Of a stretch of 64,000 bases of DNA, positions 1 to 12,324 are shown in pieces (the stretch's first letter is position 1; every line of letters begins with the position of its first letter). The notes under the pieces were generated by a model. That model searched no databases and was not told the DNA's origin. It was given only the letters and a program-made list of their open reading frames with translations. A program made the position numbers and the translations under genes. The DNA lies in contig JAIXPW010000077.1 of NCBI GenBank assembly GCA_027485995.1, positions 1-64,000 on the forward strand, given 5' to 3'. This stretch comes from Verrucomicrobiaceae bacterium (GTDB taxonomy: Bacteria; Verrucomicrobiota; Verrucomicrobiia; Verrucomicrobiales; Akkermansiaceae).

Positions 1-1445
1 AAGTCGCCGTGCAGGTCCTTCTTTCCAGCCGGAACCATCTCGTCGATGCGACCTGCGTTCTTCGTCCAGTCGAGATCGAAGTCCTCCCAGAACGTGGTCG
101 CGCCGAAGTCCAGCATCCCTCCCCAGTATTGGCTGATGAAATCAAGCCCGGTCTCGTAATCGCCCGCCTCGGCCAGCGCGTTGAGCACGTAGAATCCATA
201 GAAGGTGCTGAGATCCTTCGGCCCATTCTTCTTCAGCACGTTCGCCGAGACCTCCTTCGCGTCGCGGAATCCAGCGAGTGCTAGCAAGGCGACCGGTGAT
301 TTCCTTCCACTGGAGGCGGGCATGTGGGTGCGGAGTTTCGCCTCGGTTTTCCGGCAGAGAGCGGCGGTGTCGGCATCGCCGAGGATGTCACAGAGACGCG
401 CGCCGCTGGCCATGGTCTTGGTCATCATCGCCTGAAGACCTTCGTGAACGGCGACCGGGTTTTCAAATGTCGGCCAGTCGAGAAAGCGCATGCCATCGAG
501 CTTTTCCTTTCCATCCTCGGCGACGTAGGTGCTGAGGCGTTTCAGCAGGGCGGCGAGGTAGGCTTGCTGCTGCTTGAGATAAGTGAGGTCACCATTCTGG
601 CGATACCAGTCTTCGTGAATGATGATCCACCACATCGAATATGAGCTGATGCCATTCATCCAGTCCTTCACGGGAGTCACCTCGCGGATCATGTCGAGGC
701 TGCGCGGCACGACCTCGTTGTAGCCGAAGACCGAGCTGATCACGCTGACCTCCGGGTGCATGTCGCCGAGCCAGACGAGCCGGTCGCGCTTGATGCCGTC
801 CCACAGGTATTCCTGCATGTTGAGATGGACGGTGTAGGCTCCGGTTTTCCAGATCCGGTCGAGGCGTTCGTCGGAGGACTTGAACGAACCGATGTACGGC
901 ACATCCCGTAGTTGAAGGATGGCGCGCACCTGGCTGAGCTGAACCTCCGGACCGTTCTTGGCGGCATCGATCCTGACAAAACGGAATCCGCCGGGCCCGA
1001 CGGTGGTCTTGCCGAGCCATGGGAGAACCACCGTCCGGTCGCGTAAGGCGTGGTCGTTCTGGGCACCGCGCTCGTCGAGTTCCACCATGGTTTCCGCCAC
1101 CGATTCGCCGAAGCGGATGCGGACCGAGGCGGGGGTCTTGGATTTCGTTTGAGGGGTGAAAAGCTCAAGCACGCCTTGGATTTCGACCCCGAAGTCGAGG
1201 ACCACACCCGCTCCGGGCTTCAGCACCAGCGGGGCCTCGGGCTCGGTCAACACCGCCTGTCCGGACTTCGGCTTGAGCAAGTTGTCGGAGTTCGCGACGT
1301 CCTTGCCGGAGGTCCAGACCACTCGCTTGAGGGGCACGACAAAGGTGGAAATCGGACTCTTCTGCGAGCCCTCGGGGACCTGAGCGAGACAAGGGCAGAC
1401 CGAAACAACGGTGACGAGCGAGATCAGGCGGAGAAGTGCATTCAT
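1..1445 (-). CDS. Alpha-L-rhamnosidase-like glycoside hydrolase, partial (3' end outside window)
   Basis: An open frame of about 481 codons starts at ATG 1445 and runs off the left edge without a stop. It opens with a secretion signal (MNALLRLISLVTVVSVCP, cleavage near CLAQ). A beta-sandwich-like segment (DFGVEIQG, RIRFGESVAETMVELDERGA) follows. The all-alpha segment contains LDRIWKTGAYTVHLNMQ, RDRLVWLGDMHPE and, near the edge, FGATTFWEDFDLDW. These are the usual landmarks of the six-hairpin catalytic domain of GH78-type alpha-L-rhamnosidases, which remove terminal rhamnose from plant polysaccharides. The leader has no Shine-Dalgarno and is C/A-rich. The family is fairly clear; the exact GH family and substrate are inferred. 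Confidence 0.8.
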   Translation of the reverse strand, partial: MNALLRLISLVTVVSVCPCLAQVPEGSQKSPISTFVVPLKRVVWTSGKDVANSDNLLKPKSGQAVLTEPEAPLVLKPGAGVVLDFGVEIQGVLELFTPQTKSKTPASVRIRFGESVAETMVELDERGAQNDHALRDRTVVLPWLGKTTVGPGGFRFVRIDAAKNGPEVQLSQVRAILQLRDVPYIGSFKSSDERLDRIWKTGAYTVHLNMQEYLWDGIKRDRLVWLGDMHPEVSVISSVFGYNEVVPRSLDMIREVTPVKDWMNGISSYSMWWIIIHEDWYRQNGDLTYLKQQQAYLAALLKRLSTYVAEDGKEKLDGMRFLDWPTFENPVAVHEGLQAMMTKTMASGARLCDILGDADTAALCRKTEAKLRTHMPASSGRKSPVALLALAGFRDAKEVSANVLKKNGPKDLSTFYGFYVLNALAEAGDYETGLDFISQYWGGMLDFGATTFWEDFDLDWTKNAGRIDEMVPAGKKDLHGD

Positions 1446-1583
1446 GGTTTGGAGAGGATTGGGTGACTAGGATTCAGGGGCTGGGGGCCAGAAATAAATG
1501 ACGAATGAGGAATTCTCGAATGACGCCTCCATTCTCTTCCTGACCCCTGGCTACCGCCCCCTGACCCCTCCACCTTCAGGCGC

Positions 1584-3641
<2,058 letters not shown>

Positions 3642-3665
3642 GCGGATGGGTTTGTGGGTTTTCCG

Positions 3666-4271
3666 TTATGGGTCAGGTTGAAGGATGGCCTTCTTCTGAC
3701 AAGAGGAAACCTCACGGATCATCCGCCCCCTAACGGAAATCAAGTCACGTGGGTCGCCTGATGATAGAAAAACCTGCCCCCGATAGTCCCTCCACGACTT
3801 CTGAAAGGCCGGTGGCTGGCTCGGCGGGTTCGCCAGGTCTCCATGGGGAAAGCGGGCGGATTCCTTGCTCCACAGCTTGTCGAGTTCATCAACCGGGAGC
3901 TTGAGTGCATCTCCCTTGTTCCAGCCTGGCGTCCAGACCAGCGAGGAGGGATGACCGTGAAAGCCATTTTGCTGCATGACCTCCAGAGGCGAAGGGCCAC
4001 GCCAGTCGCCCTGGTTGCAGGTGATGAGGAGATTCCCCGCATCATCAAAGGAGATGACATCGGGCGAGCGAACGCCACTCGCATAGGACTGCATGGATTT
4101 CCCATCCGAGGAGAGCTTCAGCACCCGACCAAGCCACAGGACGCGGGATACATCCGTCCCGCCTTTCCTAACAGGGCGAAGCCGGCAGTCGGTCGCATCG
4201 AGTGAATCGAAGAGATCTCCCGGCAGGAAAATCCATTGCACCTGGGGCCGCCGCACCTGGGCACGTGTCAC
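3666..4271 (-). pseudogene. Remnant of a PVC-type sugar-dehydrogenase-like beta-propeller gene
   Basis: The reading frame (about 201 codons) contains a well-conserved propeller core: GRVLKLSSDGKSMQSYASG, RSPDVISFDDAGNLLITCNQ, GDWRGPSPL, FHGHPSSLVWTPGW and LPVDELDKLW. This matches the central part of glucose/sorbosone-dehydrogenase-like or PVC 'membrane-bound dehydrogenase' propellers. Both ends look random. There is no signal peptide, and the last 45 residues do not continue the fold. Full-length relatives are many hundreds of residues longer, so this is most likely a decayed fragment. It sits directly upstream of hppA on the same strand. Confidence 0.6.
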
Positions 4272-4445
4272 GGCGACGGGATCGACGCCCGAAGCCTTCT
4301 GCTCCTATTTCCTGCCGCTTCTTTGAGGATGCAGGCGAGGAGCTGGCGCAGCGCCATGGGTTTGTCCGCATGCCCAACCAAGACTTATGACGCAGCCTCT
4401 GTTAGAATGAGGATGGCATCATTCTCAGGATCCCGGGAACGCGCA

Positions 4446-5702
4446 TCACTGACGGTTCATTCGCTCGACCAGCGGCGCAGGCAAGGCAGCACTATTGCGG
4501 GCGACCCAGGTCTTTGCGGCGTTGGCGTCCTGCTTCATCCAGGTGTTCACATAACGCCAGTAGTATCCCTCACGGGCGCGGGCGTCGGAGAGATTCGCCA
4601 CGAAATCCAGCGACTGCTGGGGCGAGCTGCGGAAACTTTCGTCGATGAAAATGCGTCGCGCCCCATCGAGATCCGGGTTGTTGCCAAGTCCGGAAAGCCA
4701 TTGCGCGGCAGCGGCGGGATCCTGCTGGGCATAGTGCCGGGCCACTCCCTCCGCAGCTTCCGTACGGGTGTTTTCCGGAAGTCCTTCAACCCACTTGCGG
4801 GCCGAGGCCAGATCGGTCCTGGCCCAGGCATCGGCCACGGTCTCGGAGACATCCCGACGCGTGTCGGTGTCGGTGATCGCCGCATTCCAGGCCCCGGCCT
4901 GCGCGGGATCGAGCTCGGTCAGGCTGCGGGCCAGCGTGCGCGAGGCCTGGCTGCGAAGGCCCTCGTCGGAAATGTTACCGACCCAGTTGCTTGCATAATC
5001 GAAGCCATATTGGGTCACATAGGGCTGCATGTCGCGCAGCGCCTGATCGCGGGTCTTTCCTTCCATCTGCGAAAGGTAGTCACGGGCCAGTTCGGGATTC
5101 GTCAGGGCGATTCCCCGCGCGGCACCGAGCATCCAGTTGTTGACGTCGCCCTCGTCCTTGGCCGTCGCCGCCCAGGCGAACGCGGCCTGCGGATCCTTCG
5201 CGGCCCACGTGGACACCGCCGTTTCACGTTCCCAATCCTCCGCCCCGCCCTGCTGCAGGAAACCGAGTGCTGTTAAAGGATCGCGATCCGCCCAGGCCTG
5301 AAGCACCAGCGAGCGCTCGGAGCCCTGAAGCTTCGCCGAGGGCGAGTTGCGCATTTCCTCGTAAACGGCAGCGAACTGCTCGGTCGGAAGGCGGTCGAGG
5401 TAGGCGAGGAGCTTCTCGGTGCGTTCGAGTCGGTTGGTGGAGGAAAGGATTTTCGAAAGGTCCTGCTCGGACGGGGCAGACTTCGTGCTGCGGGCCGATT
5501 CACGCGAGCGGGCAGTCCGTTCCTCGGTCAGCGAGCCACCCCGCGAATCCCGGCCACCTGATTTCCCGGCCCCCAGCGATTCCCGGGATCCTCCAGCCTC
5601 CGGTCCGGGGGCGCTCACCCGGCCGATCATCACACCGGCCGCCAATGCCAGCCCAAGTCCACCGGCCGTCCACGTCCACGAGGGAAGTTTGGAGAAATTC
5701 AT
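4446..5702 (-). CDS. Membrane-anchored helical-repeat protein (DPxxAxxW repeats), function unknown
   Basis: A 418-residue protein with an N-terminal membrane anchor (residues 9-30, WTWTAGGLGLALAAGVMIG). A low-complexity Gly/Ser/Arg linker follows. The rest is alpha-helical repeats of about 30-40 residues, each built around D-P-x-x-A-x-x-W (DPLTALGFLQQ, DPQAAFAWAATA, DPAQAGAWNAAI, DLASARKWVEGLP, DPAAAAQWLSGLG). Two proteins at 16.1-18.7 kb share the plan. Such solenoids usually bind proteins, but no function can be assigned. The ATG at 5702 directly precedes the hydrophobic anchor. Confidence 0.8.
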   Translation of the reverse strand: MNFSKLPSWTWTAGGLGLALAAGVMIGRVSAPGPEAGGSRESLGAGKSGGRDSRGGSLTEERTARSRESARSTKSAPSEQDLSKILSSTNRLERTEKLLAYLDRLPTEQFAAVYEEMRNSPSAKLQGSERSLVLQAWADRDPLTALGFLQQGGAEDWERETAVSTWAAKDPQAAFAWAATAKDEGDVNNWMLGAARGIALTNPELARDYLSQMEGKTRDQALRDMQPYVTQYGFDYASNWVGNISDEGLRSQASRTLARSLTELDPAQAGAWNAAITDTDTRRDVSETVADAWARTDLASARKWVEGLPENTRTEAAEGVARHYAQQDPAAAAQWLSGLGNNPDLDGARRIFIDESFRSSPQQSLDFVANLSDARAREGYYWRYVNTWMKQDANAAKTWVARNSAALPAPLVERMNRQ

Positions 5703-6598
5703 TGCGACAAGACGTTCCGGCCGCGCGATTCATTTCACCCGTATTCACGCGGTCGTCCCGATCCGGAATGCAAACGCTTGGTTTGCACCATTCGTTGAGG
5801 CCCCCCGAACAACGGGATTGGGTGAGGAGAGCGTGGAGGCCCACAGAGCTGTCTTGGACCTCTGACACAAACGACGGGTAAAGCTCGGATTTCGTCCAGC
5901 TCTTATAGGAAACCTACCCCGCTTCAAAGTTCGCTATTAAACGCAGCCTCTCTTAGATGAAGCTCCTTACCACCCTTGAGCGCGATGAATTCGGTTTCTA
6001 GATTGCCGAATGTCCCTCGATTCCCAGCTGCGTGAGTCTGGGTAAACGCGTCAAGATGCCTTGGCCAACATCTGGAAAGCCCTTGCCGCCTGTCTCGAAG
6101 TGCGAGCATATCTCGGCATGGAAAGGCAGTGCCGTTCTTCCTCGGAGGAAATGTTGAATGCCAAACTTTTCATGCAAGGGTGTGGACGCTGGCAATAAAG
6201 GAGAAAAGATAGTTTTATAATATTTATCTATTTATGTAACTTTATCCAAAATCATGAGAGAGCGAGTGCTGGAATGTGGACCCGAAGTGACGCATTCTAG
6301 AGATCATCGGTCTCATCGAGGCGACCATGCGGATGGCAGCGGGGTGAGCCTGACACCTGCCAGACCTACGTCGCACTGACCCGCCGGACCACGGGAACCA
6401 GCAACGGCGAAAACCCTCCTCCACGTCGGCGATCGAGCTGACAGGCGGCATGACCAAGCTCAATCAGGGCGAAATGTTGAGATACGACACCTTCCCCGAA
6501 TGGCATATGAGGCTTTTGCAATCGGCGTATTTGGCATGTAGGACACTGTCCGAGTCCGAAAGATAGGGGTTCCCCTACCAACCCTGAGGATCAAGAGA
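5703..6598. other. Long intergenic region without a convincing gene
   Basis: Several short open frames occur on both strands, but none has a start signal, a recognisable domain or gene-like composition. The segment near 6205-6240 is strikingly AT-rich (TTTTATAATATTTATCTATT) compared with its GC-rich surroundings. A perfect 7-bp inverted repeat lies at 5769-5787. An 18-bp near-repeat of 4391-4408 begins at 5941. It may contain decayed gene remnants that can no longer be recognised. Confidence 0.5.
5769..5787. promoter_or_regulatory. Perfect inverted repeat TGCAAAC-gcttg-GTTTGCA, possible operator
   Basis: Two perfect 7-bp arms are separated by 5 bp, 67 bp upstream of the ATG of the minus-strand helical-repeat gene that starts at 5702. 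No T-run follows, which argues against a terminator. TGCAAAC-type half-sites are common in operators of LacI-family binding domains, but the regulator encoded at 6599-7705 carries a GntR-type DNA-binding domain. The link is therefore only a guess. Confidence 0.35.
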
Positions 6599-7705
6599 CT
6601 AACCGCCCTTAGGCGATGGCCCGATCGTCCCTCCTCCGATGAATACCGCCTCAAACAAGCTACCGTGGCGGTCCTCCAGGCCGTTGGCGACGTTGTTAAC
6701 CCAGCGTACCACACGGTTTAACACTGTGCGAGCGGACCAACGGATGCAACTGGCGGGAGGATCGCACCACTCGAAAAGCGGACTGTCATCCGAGCAGATG
6801 AGTGAAACGTCCCTAGGCGCGAAAATCCCGCGCTTGGCGAGGTAGTGCTGAACGGCAATGAATTCGCTGGCCTCTTCGATGAAGAGGGCGGTGGGAGGTG
6901 TCAGATCAAAGAGACGGTCCAGACATCGACGCAGGCCTGACGGACCACGTTCCCAGTCCGGCAGATGGTAGTTACCGACGGCAATGCCGTTGGCCTCCAT
7001 GACTCCGAGAATTCTCTGTACGAGCAGTCCGGGATTTGGCTTCCGCATCTCTTCGGGCAGCAAGAACACGATGCGCCGATGTCCAAGTTCCACCAATCGT
7101 TGCACCGCCACCTCGAATGCCGGAAACTTGTCCGGCCCGATTCCGGCCATCCCGAGACGGGAGAAGCGCCCGAACATGGCGAACGCCGGTGCGGATTGCG
7201 CTGCGAACCATTCCAATACGTCGCTGGAAGCCGCTGCGACCACCCAGGCATCGGTCTTCACCTGTTGGACCATTTTCGCAACTCGTTCCGGCTTCATTCC
7301 CAATTCCACCAGGCATTTGGGTGCCAGATCGACTTGGTAGCCACGCCGGGTCAGGTGGAACATGATGTCATGAACCAGTTCCTCATGGCGATCCTTAGTG
7401 CTATGCAACAGCAAGGTGACCCGACAGTTCCTAGCGAGTTCATCACTGTTCATCACGATCTGCCGACGTTGGCCCTTGCCTTGGGAAGCAATCACTCCTG
7501 CTTGCTCCAGGTGGATCATCGCGGCCCTCACCGTGTCGCGCCCCACCTGCAAGTTGCTGACCAGCCAGTTCTCGCCGGGCATCCCACCTGTCCACGTTCG
7601 GCTCCTGATCTCCTCTTTCAGAAAGTCCGCCAATTGCTCGGACGCGGATCGAATACGCAGAGTTCGCACGCCCCAAAACCTGGGGAAATCAAGATCGGCT
7701 GGCAA
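6599..7705 (-). CDS. GntR-type HTH / LacI-type sugar-binding transcriptional regulator
   Basis: A 368-residue protein. Residues 15-85 form a winged helix-turn-helix of the GntR type (SASEQLADFLKEEIRSRTW, LVSNLQVGRDTVRAAM, LEQAGVIASQGKGQRR). From about residue 95 it continues as a periplasmic-binding-protein-like effector domain of LacI/GalR type (TLLLHSTKDRHEELVHDIMF, LVELGHRRIVFLLPEE, DVSLICSDDSPLFEW). Such hybrids are frequent in Verrucomicrobiota next to secreted polysaccharide-acting proteins. It is divergent from the secreted repeat protein and the GH30/GH10 genes, with 124 bp between the starts, so it probably controls them in response to a sugar. The ligand is unknown. Confidence 0.85.
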   Translation of the reverse strand: MPADLDFPRFWGVRTLRIRSASEQLADFLKEEIRSRTWTGGMPGENWLVSNLQVGRDTVRAAMIHLEQAGVIASQGKGQRRQIVMNSDELARNCRVTLLLHSTKDRHEELVHDIMFHLTRRGYQVDLAPKCLVELGMKPERVAKMVQQVKTDAWVVAAASSDVLEWFAAQSAPAFAMFGRFSRLGMAGIGPDKFPAFEVAVQRLVELGHRRIVFLLPEEMRKPNPGLLVQRILGVMEANGIAVGNYHLPDWERGPSGLRRCLDRLFDLTPPTALFIEEASEFIAVQHYLAKRGIFAPRDVSLICSDDSPLFEWCDPPASCIRWSARTVLNRVVRWVNNVANGLEDRHGSLFEAVFIGGGTIGPSPKGG

Positions 7706-7800
7706 TCATGAAAAGGATTGTTTGCGATCGGGGACAAAGGGTGAGTGGTCGAAGGTGACGGGAATTTCTCGCGCGGCTGCGTGGTTTCCTGCCTGAGCCC

Positions 7801-7829
7801 CAAAACCCAGAACCCAAAACCCAAAACCC
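7801..7829 (+). repeat. CAAAACCC tandem micro-repeat directly before a start codon
   Basis: Three to four imperfect copies of (C)AAAACCC, one varied to CAGAACCC, run without a gap into the ATG at 7830. No Shine-Dalgarno is present in the 30 bp before the start. Comparable short-word repeats precede other genes in this window (see findings). Confidence 0.85.
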
Positions 7830-10800
7830 ATGAAACGACCCGCTTTCTTCGCCTTTGCCACCGTCAACGCCGTCTTGCTTGCCGCACCGTCGGCAAGAGC
7901 CGTTGATGGCACATGGCTCGGTAGCTCCGGCAACTGGAACGCCCCAGGCACCTGGTCTGGCGGCACGATCGCCGACGGTGCGGGCTTTTCGGCCAACTTC
8001 ACCGGCGTGAACATCACCACCGCTCAGACGATCACTCTGACTGCCCCCCAGACCATCGGCAACATCACCTTCACCGACGCCACCACCTCATCAAACGACC
8101 TGGTTATCAGCGGTGCCAACATTCTGACCTTGGACGTCGCCTCGGGGACGCCGGCGATCAACGTCACCCAGTCCGACCGGATTCTCAGCATCTCCAGTGT
8201 GATCGCGGGAAATGATGGATTGGCCAATACCGGCGCCGGAGTCCTCTCGCTAACTGCCGCGAACACCTACAGTGGCGTCACCAATATCGCCGCAGGCAGA
8301 TTGGCCATCGGAAACCTCAGTGCACTGGGCGCCACCTCCGGCATCACCATCGGCGGCACCTCTGCTGCATCCCTCTCCTCCGGCACCACCGGTCTCACCA
8401 TCACCGCGCCGATCACCACGGCCAATACGGGAGTCAACTCCACCCTCGCGTTCGGTGTAAATGCAAGCTCCGCAGGCACCTTCAATCTCAACGGCGCGAT
8501 TGGCGGCAGCGGCAACGTAGTCTTTACAACGGTCGGAACCAGCAACGGCAATTCGCAGACCATCAATCTCGGCACGGCAGGCAATTATGCCGGCACAACT
8601 TCCATTGGTTCGGGCAATATCGCCAATACCATGACGGTCAGGAATGGTTCGGGAGCCGCAAATGTCCTGCCCGCTGGCACGGTCCTAATCTTCGGAAATG
8701 TTGCCGGCAACGGTAGTGGCCGCACTCTGTCATTTGACCTCAATGGCCAGGACCAAACCCTTGCCGGTCTGACCCAGCCGACCAACATACCGAATGACAG
8801 GCATTACCGGGTAACCTCGACCAGCCCGGCCACGCTGACCATCAACAACACTGCGGACTTCAGCTTTGGTGGCTCGAACGTCGATGTTGGCACTTCCATC
8901 CCTGGCACGATAACAAGCTCTCAGATCACCGGTGCGATCGCGCTGGTGAAGAGCGGAGCTGGCACCTTCACCTTGGGCGGCAATCTGACGAATGGCGCCA
9001 CGGTGAGTAACCACCCCTACACCGGGGCCACCAACATCCTTGGCGGCACCCTCCGTCTCTCCAACAACGGCGTGATCTCCGCGAGCAGTGGCATCACCAT
9101 CAACGGCAGCACCGCGAAACTCCTTCAAGAGAACACCGTAACGGCAATTGCTCCCGTCGTTACCCTCACCCAAGGCACTCTCACCGGCAGTGGTGCGGTC
9201 AACACCGTCAACGTGGACAACGCCACCGGCGGCATCATCTCGAACAACAACGGAGTCGAAGGGGCGTCGCTCACCATCGGCTCGCTGACTTTCAATGGTG
9301 CGGCCTCGGTGAATACCTTCGGCAACGTGTCCGCGCCCATCGTGACCACCAGCCTCGCGACCAATGCAGCCGGAACGGTGACGATCAATCCCTCGGCGGC
9401 ATCCTGGGCGGCCGGAACCTATGATCTGATCAGCTATGGTGGGGGCAGCATTTCTGGCGGTGGCTTTGCCCAGTTCGCCCTCGGCACCGTGACGGGTGTC
9501 TCCGCACGTCAGAGCCTTGCCATAGGAGATTCGGGCACCGCCATCACGCTCACGGTCGGCGCGGACGATTCTCCGTATTGGGTGGGTGATGGCGATGGAA
9601 AGTGGAATCCCGCCGCCATCAGCAACTGGAAACTGCTCTCCAACAACAGCGCAACCTCGTTCCTCGCCACAGACAATGTGCTTTTCAATGACGGCGCGAC
9701 GGGTGCCGGCCCCATCAACGTCGATATCGACGTCGCCAACGTCGCGCCGGGCTCAACCACGTTCGACAACAACTCCAAGGACTATGTGCTGAGCAGCTCT
9801 GGCACGTTCGGGATCGAAACCGGAAGCCTGATCAAGAGAGGAACCGGCAGCCTGACCCTGAATACTGTTAATGCTTTCACCGGCAGCACGACCATTGATG
9901 GCGGTTCATTGACCATCGGTGGCGCTGGGCAATTGGGCGGCGGCAATTATGTGGGTACCATCATCAACGAGGGTTCGCTCATCTACAGCAGTTCGGCGTT
10001 CCAGACTCTTGCCGGCATTGTTTCCGGCTCCGGCTCGATCACTCAAAATGGCCCTGGCAATCTTACATTATCCAGTGCCAATACATTCTTCGGCGGTCTC
10101 AAGGTCAAGGGAGGCACCGTGGTCCTGGGCAACAACAACGCGGCCGGAACGGGAACGATCGACTTCGACACCGGTGGCGCGACGAATGCCGCCGTCCGGT
10201 TGAGCGGCGCTCTCACAAGCATCGCCAATCCCATCACCGTCAGCTCCGGCAGCCTCGGGACGAATACGATTGCGAATGTTGGCACCGGCACGCTGGCTTT
10301 GAATGGACCAATCACCATCAGCACAGGAACCACACTCACTGTCGATAGCAGCAGCATCAACAACTCCGCGATGGATCTGGGAACCGGACTCATCACCGGA
10401 GACGGAGGTATCATCGCCACCGGAACAAGCACCAACAGTTTCGGGTTCAAAGGTGCCAATACTTACACGGGAGGTACGACTCTCGGTGGGGCGGGGCTAT
10501 TCATTCCTACCGCAAGTTCCACGGGCTCCGGTGCCGGAACGACTGATGGCGTCTTCGGAACCGGAACACTCACCTTGGGAAGCATTTCGATGCGTTCCAC
10601 GAATACGTTGGACATCACCATCGGAAACACTCTCATCCTCGCCGGAAACCTCACGGCAGTCACTGCAACTGCCGAGAAGAACCTCACATTCTCCGGACCA
10701 GCAACCCTGACAGCCAACCGGACGATCACTTCCCAAATAGGTGCCACGGTCGCTGGCAAAAGCCTCACATTCTCCGGCGTCATCGGCGACGGAGGAAACA

Positions 10801-12308
10801 ACTACGGCATCACCAAGGAAGGTGCGGGAACATTGCTCCTGAATGGACTGAACACCTATGCAGGCACCACCACGGTGAATGCCGGAACATTATCCATCAC
10901 CGACAACTCCGCACTCGGCAGCACCGCCGGTGCCACCACCATCAATGGCGGCAATGGCGCGAATTCCGTGATTCTCAATTTGTCTGCTGCCTCCTCGGAT
11001 CTGACGATTGCCGAACCACTCAACTTCTTCGCGAACACCACAGGACGTGCCCGCTTGTCGAGCGACAGCACACGCAACCACTCTTTGAGCGGTCCCATCA
11101 ATGTGAGCAGCGACACAAATCTTGTGCAGTTTTATTCTGATGGCACCGGTTCCGTCACCGTCAGCGGCGACGTAACAGGGACAATGACAAACGGTGCTCT
11201 CTTCGCGGTTCGAGGCACTTCAACCAACCCATTGAACCGGTTGACGGGCAGTATCAACCTGATCGGCAACCTCTCGAAGACCGATGCTGGAACCTGGCTG
11301 GTGGGGGCTCCCGGGAAAACCTACAGCTGGACGGATACAGTCGTGGCGGCCGGCACCTTGAAGATGGGCTTGGCCAATGTCCTGCCCTCCACGACGACGC
11401 TCATTTTGGGGAACCCAACGGGCGGATCTTTTCCCTTTCTCGACCTCAATGGATTCAATCAGACCGTCGCGGGCATTGCCTACAATGGTCAAGGCTCCGC
11501 CACTGGCACCCGGACTATCACCAGCGCCACTTCAGCGGTCCTCACGGTGAACAATGCCGCCGACTTCATCACGACTGGCGTCAACACGGGCACCAACAAT
11601 GTCGTCCTGACCGGCGCGCTGAGCCTCACCAAACAGGGAGCGGGTAAGCTGGCCCTGAACGGCGTCAACACCTACAGCGGCGATACCACGGTCAACGAAG
11701 GCATCCTTTCCCTGACCAAGGCGGCAAGTTCCGCTGACGCAAATATCAGCAACGATGCCTCAACCGTCACCATCTCCGCCACCCCAGGTGCCACCCTGGA
11801 CCTCGCCTACACCGGCACCGACGAGGTCGACAAACTCTTCATCGGCGGCGTGCAGAAGGCCGCTGGCGTCTGGGGTTCGGCCACTTCGGGGGCACCCAAC
11901 ATCGACCCCAAACTCACAGGCAGCGGCACCCTGACGGTCGCAACGGGTCCAGTCGCCGGCTACACCGCTTGGGCGGCCATCAACGCCGATGGAGAAGGAG
12001 CCGAAGTGGACACCGATAGAGACGGTGTATCGAACGGTGTGGAGTTCTTCATGAACGCCCCTGCCGGATTCACCGCGAATCCCCAACTCAACGCCTCGAA
12101 CACGATCACCTGGACAAACGGTGGCAACATCCCCGCCTCCGCCTATGGGACACAGTTCGTAATCCAGACCTCATCGAATCTCACGAACTGGACGGACGTC
12201 CTCGTCGGAAATCTCACCACCAACACCAATGGACCGGGCGGATTCCTCACCTACACGCTCACCGGCGCATCTCCTCGCTTCGTACGTCTGAAGGTTTCTC
12301 CGAATTGA
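7830..12308 (+). CDS. Giant secreted protein with autotransporter-associated beta-strand repeats
   Basis: A 1492-residue Ser/Thr/Gly/Asn-rich protein with an N-terminal signal peptide (MKRPAFFAFATVNAVLLAAP, cleavage near SARA-VD). It has many copies of the repeat G-x-G-x-L-x-L-x-G-x-N-T-Y-x-G-x-T-x-x-x-x-G-x-L, for example GAGTLLLNGLNTYAGTTTVN and GAGKLALNGVNTYSGDTTVN, typical of a parallel beta-helix passenger. The C-terminus (from about 1355) has the Verrucomicrobial pattern AWAAINADGEGAEVDTDRDG plus a small beta domain. No beta-barrel translocator is visible, so secretion must use another route. It precedes GH30 and GH10 genes on the same strand and is probably a cell-surface polysaccharide-binding or adhesion protein. 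Confidence 0.9.
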   Translation: MKRPAFFAFATVNAVLLAAPSARAVDGTWLGSSGNWNAPGTWSGGTIADGAGFSANFTGVNITTAQTITLTAPQTIGNITFTDATTSSNDLVISGANILTLDVASGTPAINVTQSDRILSISSVIAGNDGLANTGAGVLSLTAANTYSGVTNIAAGRLAIGNLSALGATSGITIGGTSAASLSSGTTGLTITAPITTANTGVNSTLAFGVNASSAGTFNLNGAIGGSGNVVFTTVGTSNGNSQTINLGTAGNYAGTTSIGSGNIANTMTVRNGSGAANVLPAGTVLIFGNVAGNGSGRTLSFDLNGQDQTLAGLTQPTNIPNDRHYRVTSTSPATLTINNTADFSFGGSNVDVGTSIPGTITSSQITGAIALVKSGAGTFTLGGNLTNGATVSNHPYTGATNILGGTLRLSNNGVISASSGITINGSTAKLLQENTVTAIAPVVTLTQGTLTGSGAVNTVNVDNATGGIISNNNGVEGASLTIGSLTFNGAASVNTFGNVSAPIVTTSLATNAAGTVTINPSAASWAAGTYDLISYGGGSISGGGFAQFALGTVTGVSARQSLAIGDSGTAITLTVGADDSPYWVGDGDGKWNPAAISNWKLLSNNSATSFLATDNVLFNDGATGAGPINVDIDVANVAPGSTTFDNNSKDYVLSSSGTFGIETGSLIKRGTGSLTLNTVNAFTGSTTIDGGSLTIGGAGQLGGGNYVGTIINEGSLIYSSSAFQTLAGIVSGSGSITQNGPGNLTLSSANTFFGGLKVKGGTVVLGNNNAAGTGTIDFDTGGATNAAVRLSGALTSIANPITVSSGSLGTNTIANVGTGTLALNGPITISTGTTLTVDSSSINNSAMDLGTGLITGDGGIIATGTSTNSFGFKGANTYTGGTTLGGAGLFIPTASSTGSGAGTTDGVFGTGTLTLGSISMRSTNTLDITIGNTLILAGNLTAVTATAEKNLTFSGPATLTANRTITSQIGATVAGKSLTFSGVIGDGGNNYGITKEGAGTLLLNGLNTYAGTTTVNAGTLSITDNSALGSTAGATTINGGNGANSVILNLSAASSDLTIAEPLNFFANTTGRARLSSDSTRNHSLSGPINVSSDTNLVQFYSDGTGSVTVSGDVTGTMTNGALFAVRGTSTNPLNRLTGSINLIGNLSKTDAGTWLVGAPGKTYSWTDTVVAAGTLKMGLANVLPSTTTLILGNPTGGSFPFLDLNGFNQTVAGIAYNGQGSATGTRTITSATSAVLTVNNAADFITTGVNTGTNNVVLTGALSLTKQGAGKLALNGVNTYSGDTTVNEGILSLTKAASSADANISNDASTVTISATPGATLDLAYTGTDEVDKLFIGGVQKAAGVWGSATSGAPNIDPKLTGSGTLTVATGPVAGYTAWAAINADGEGAEVDTDRDGVSNGVEFFMNAPAGFTANPQLNASNTITWTNGGNIPASAYGTQFVIQTSSNLTNWTDVLVGNLTTNTNGPGGFLTYTLTGASPRFVRLKVSPN

Positions 12309-12324
12309 ACCAGCCACCATCCCG

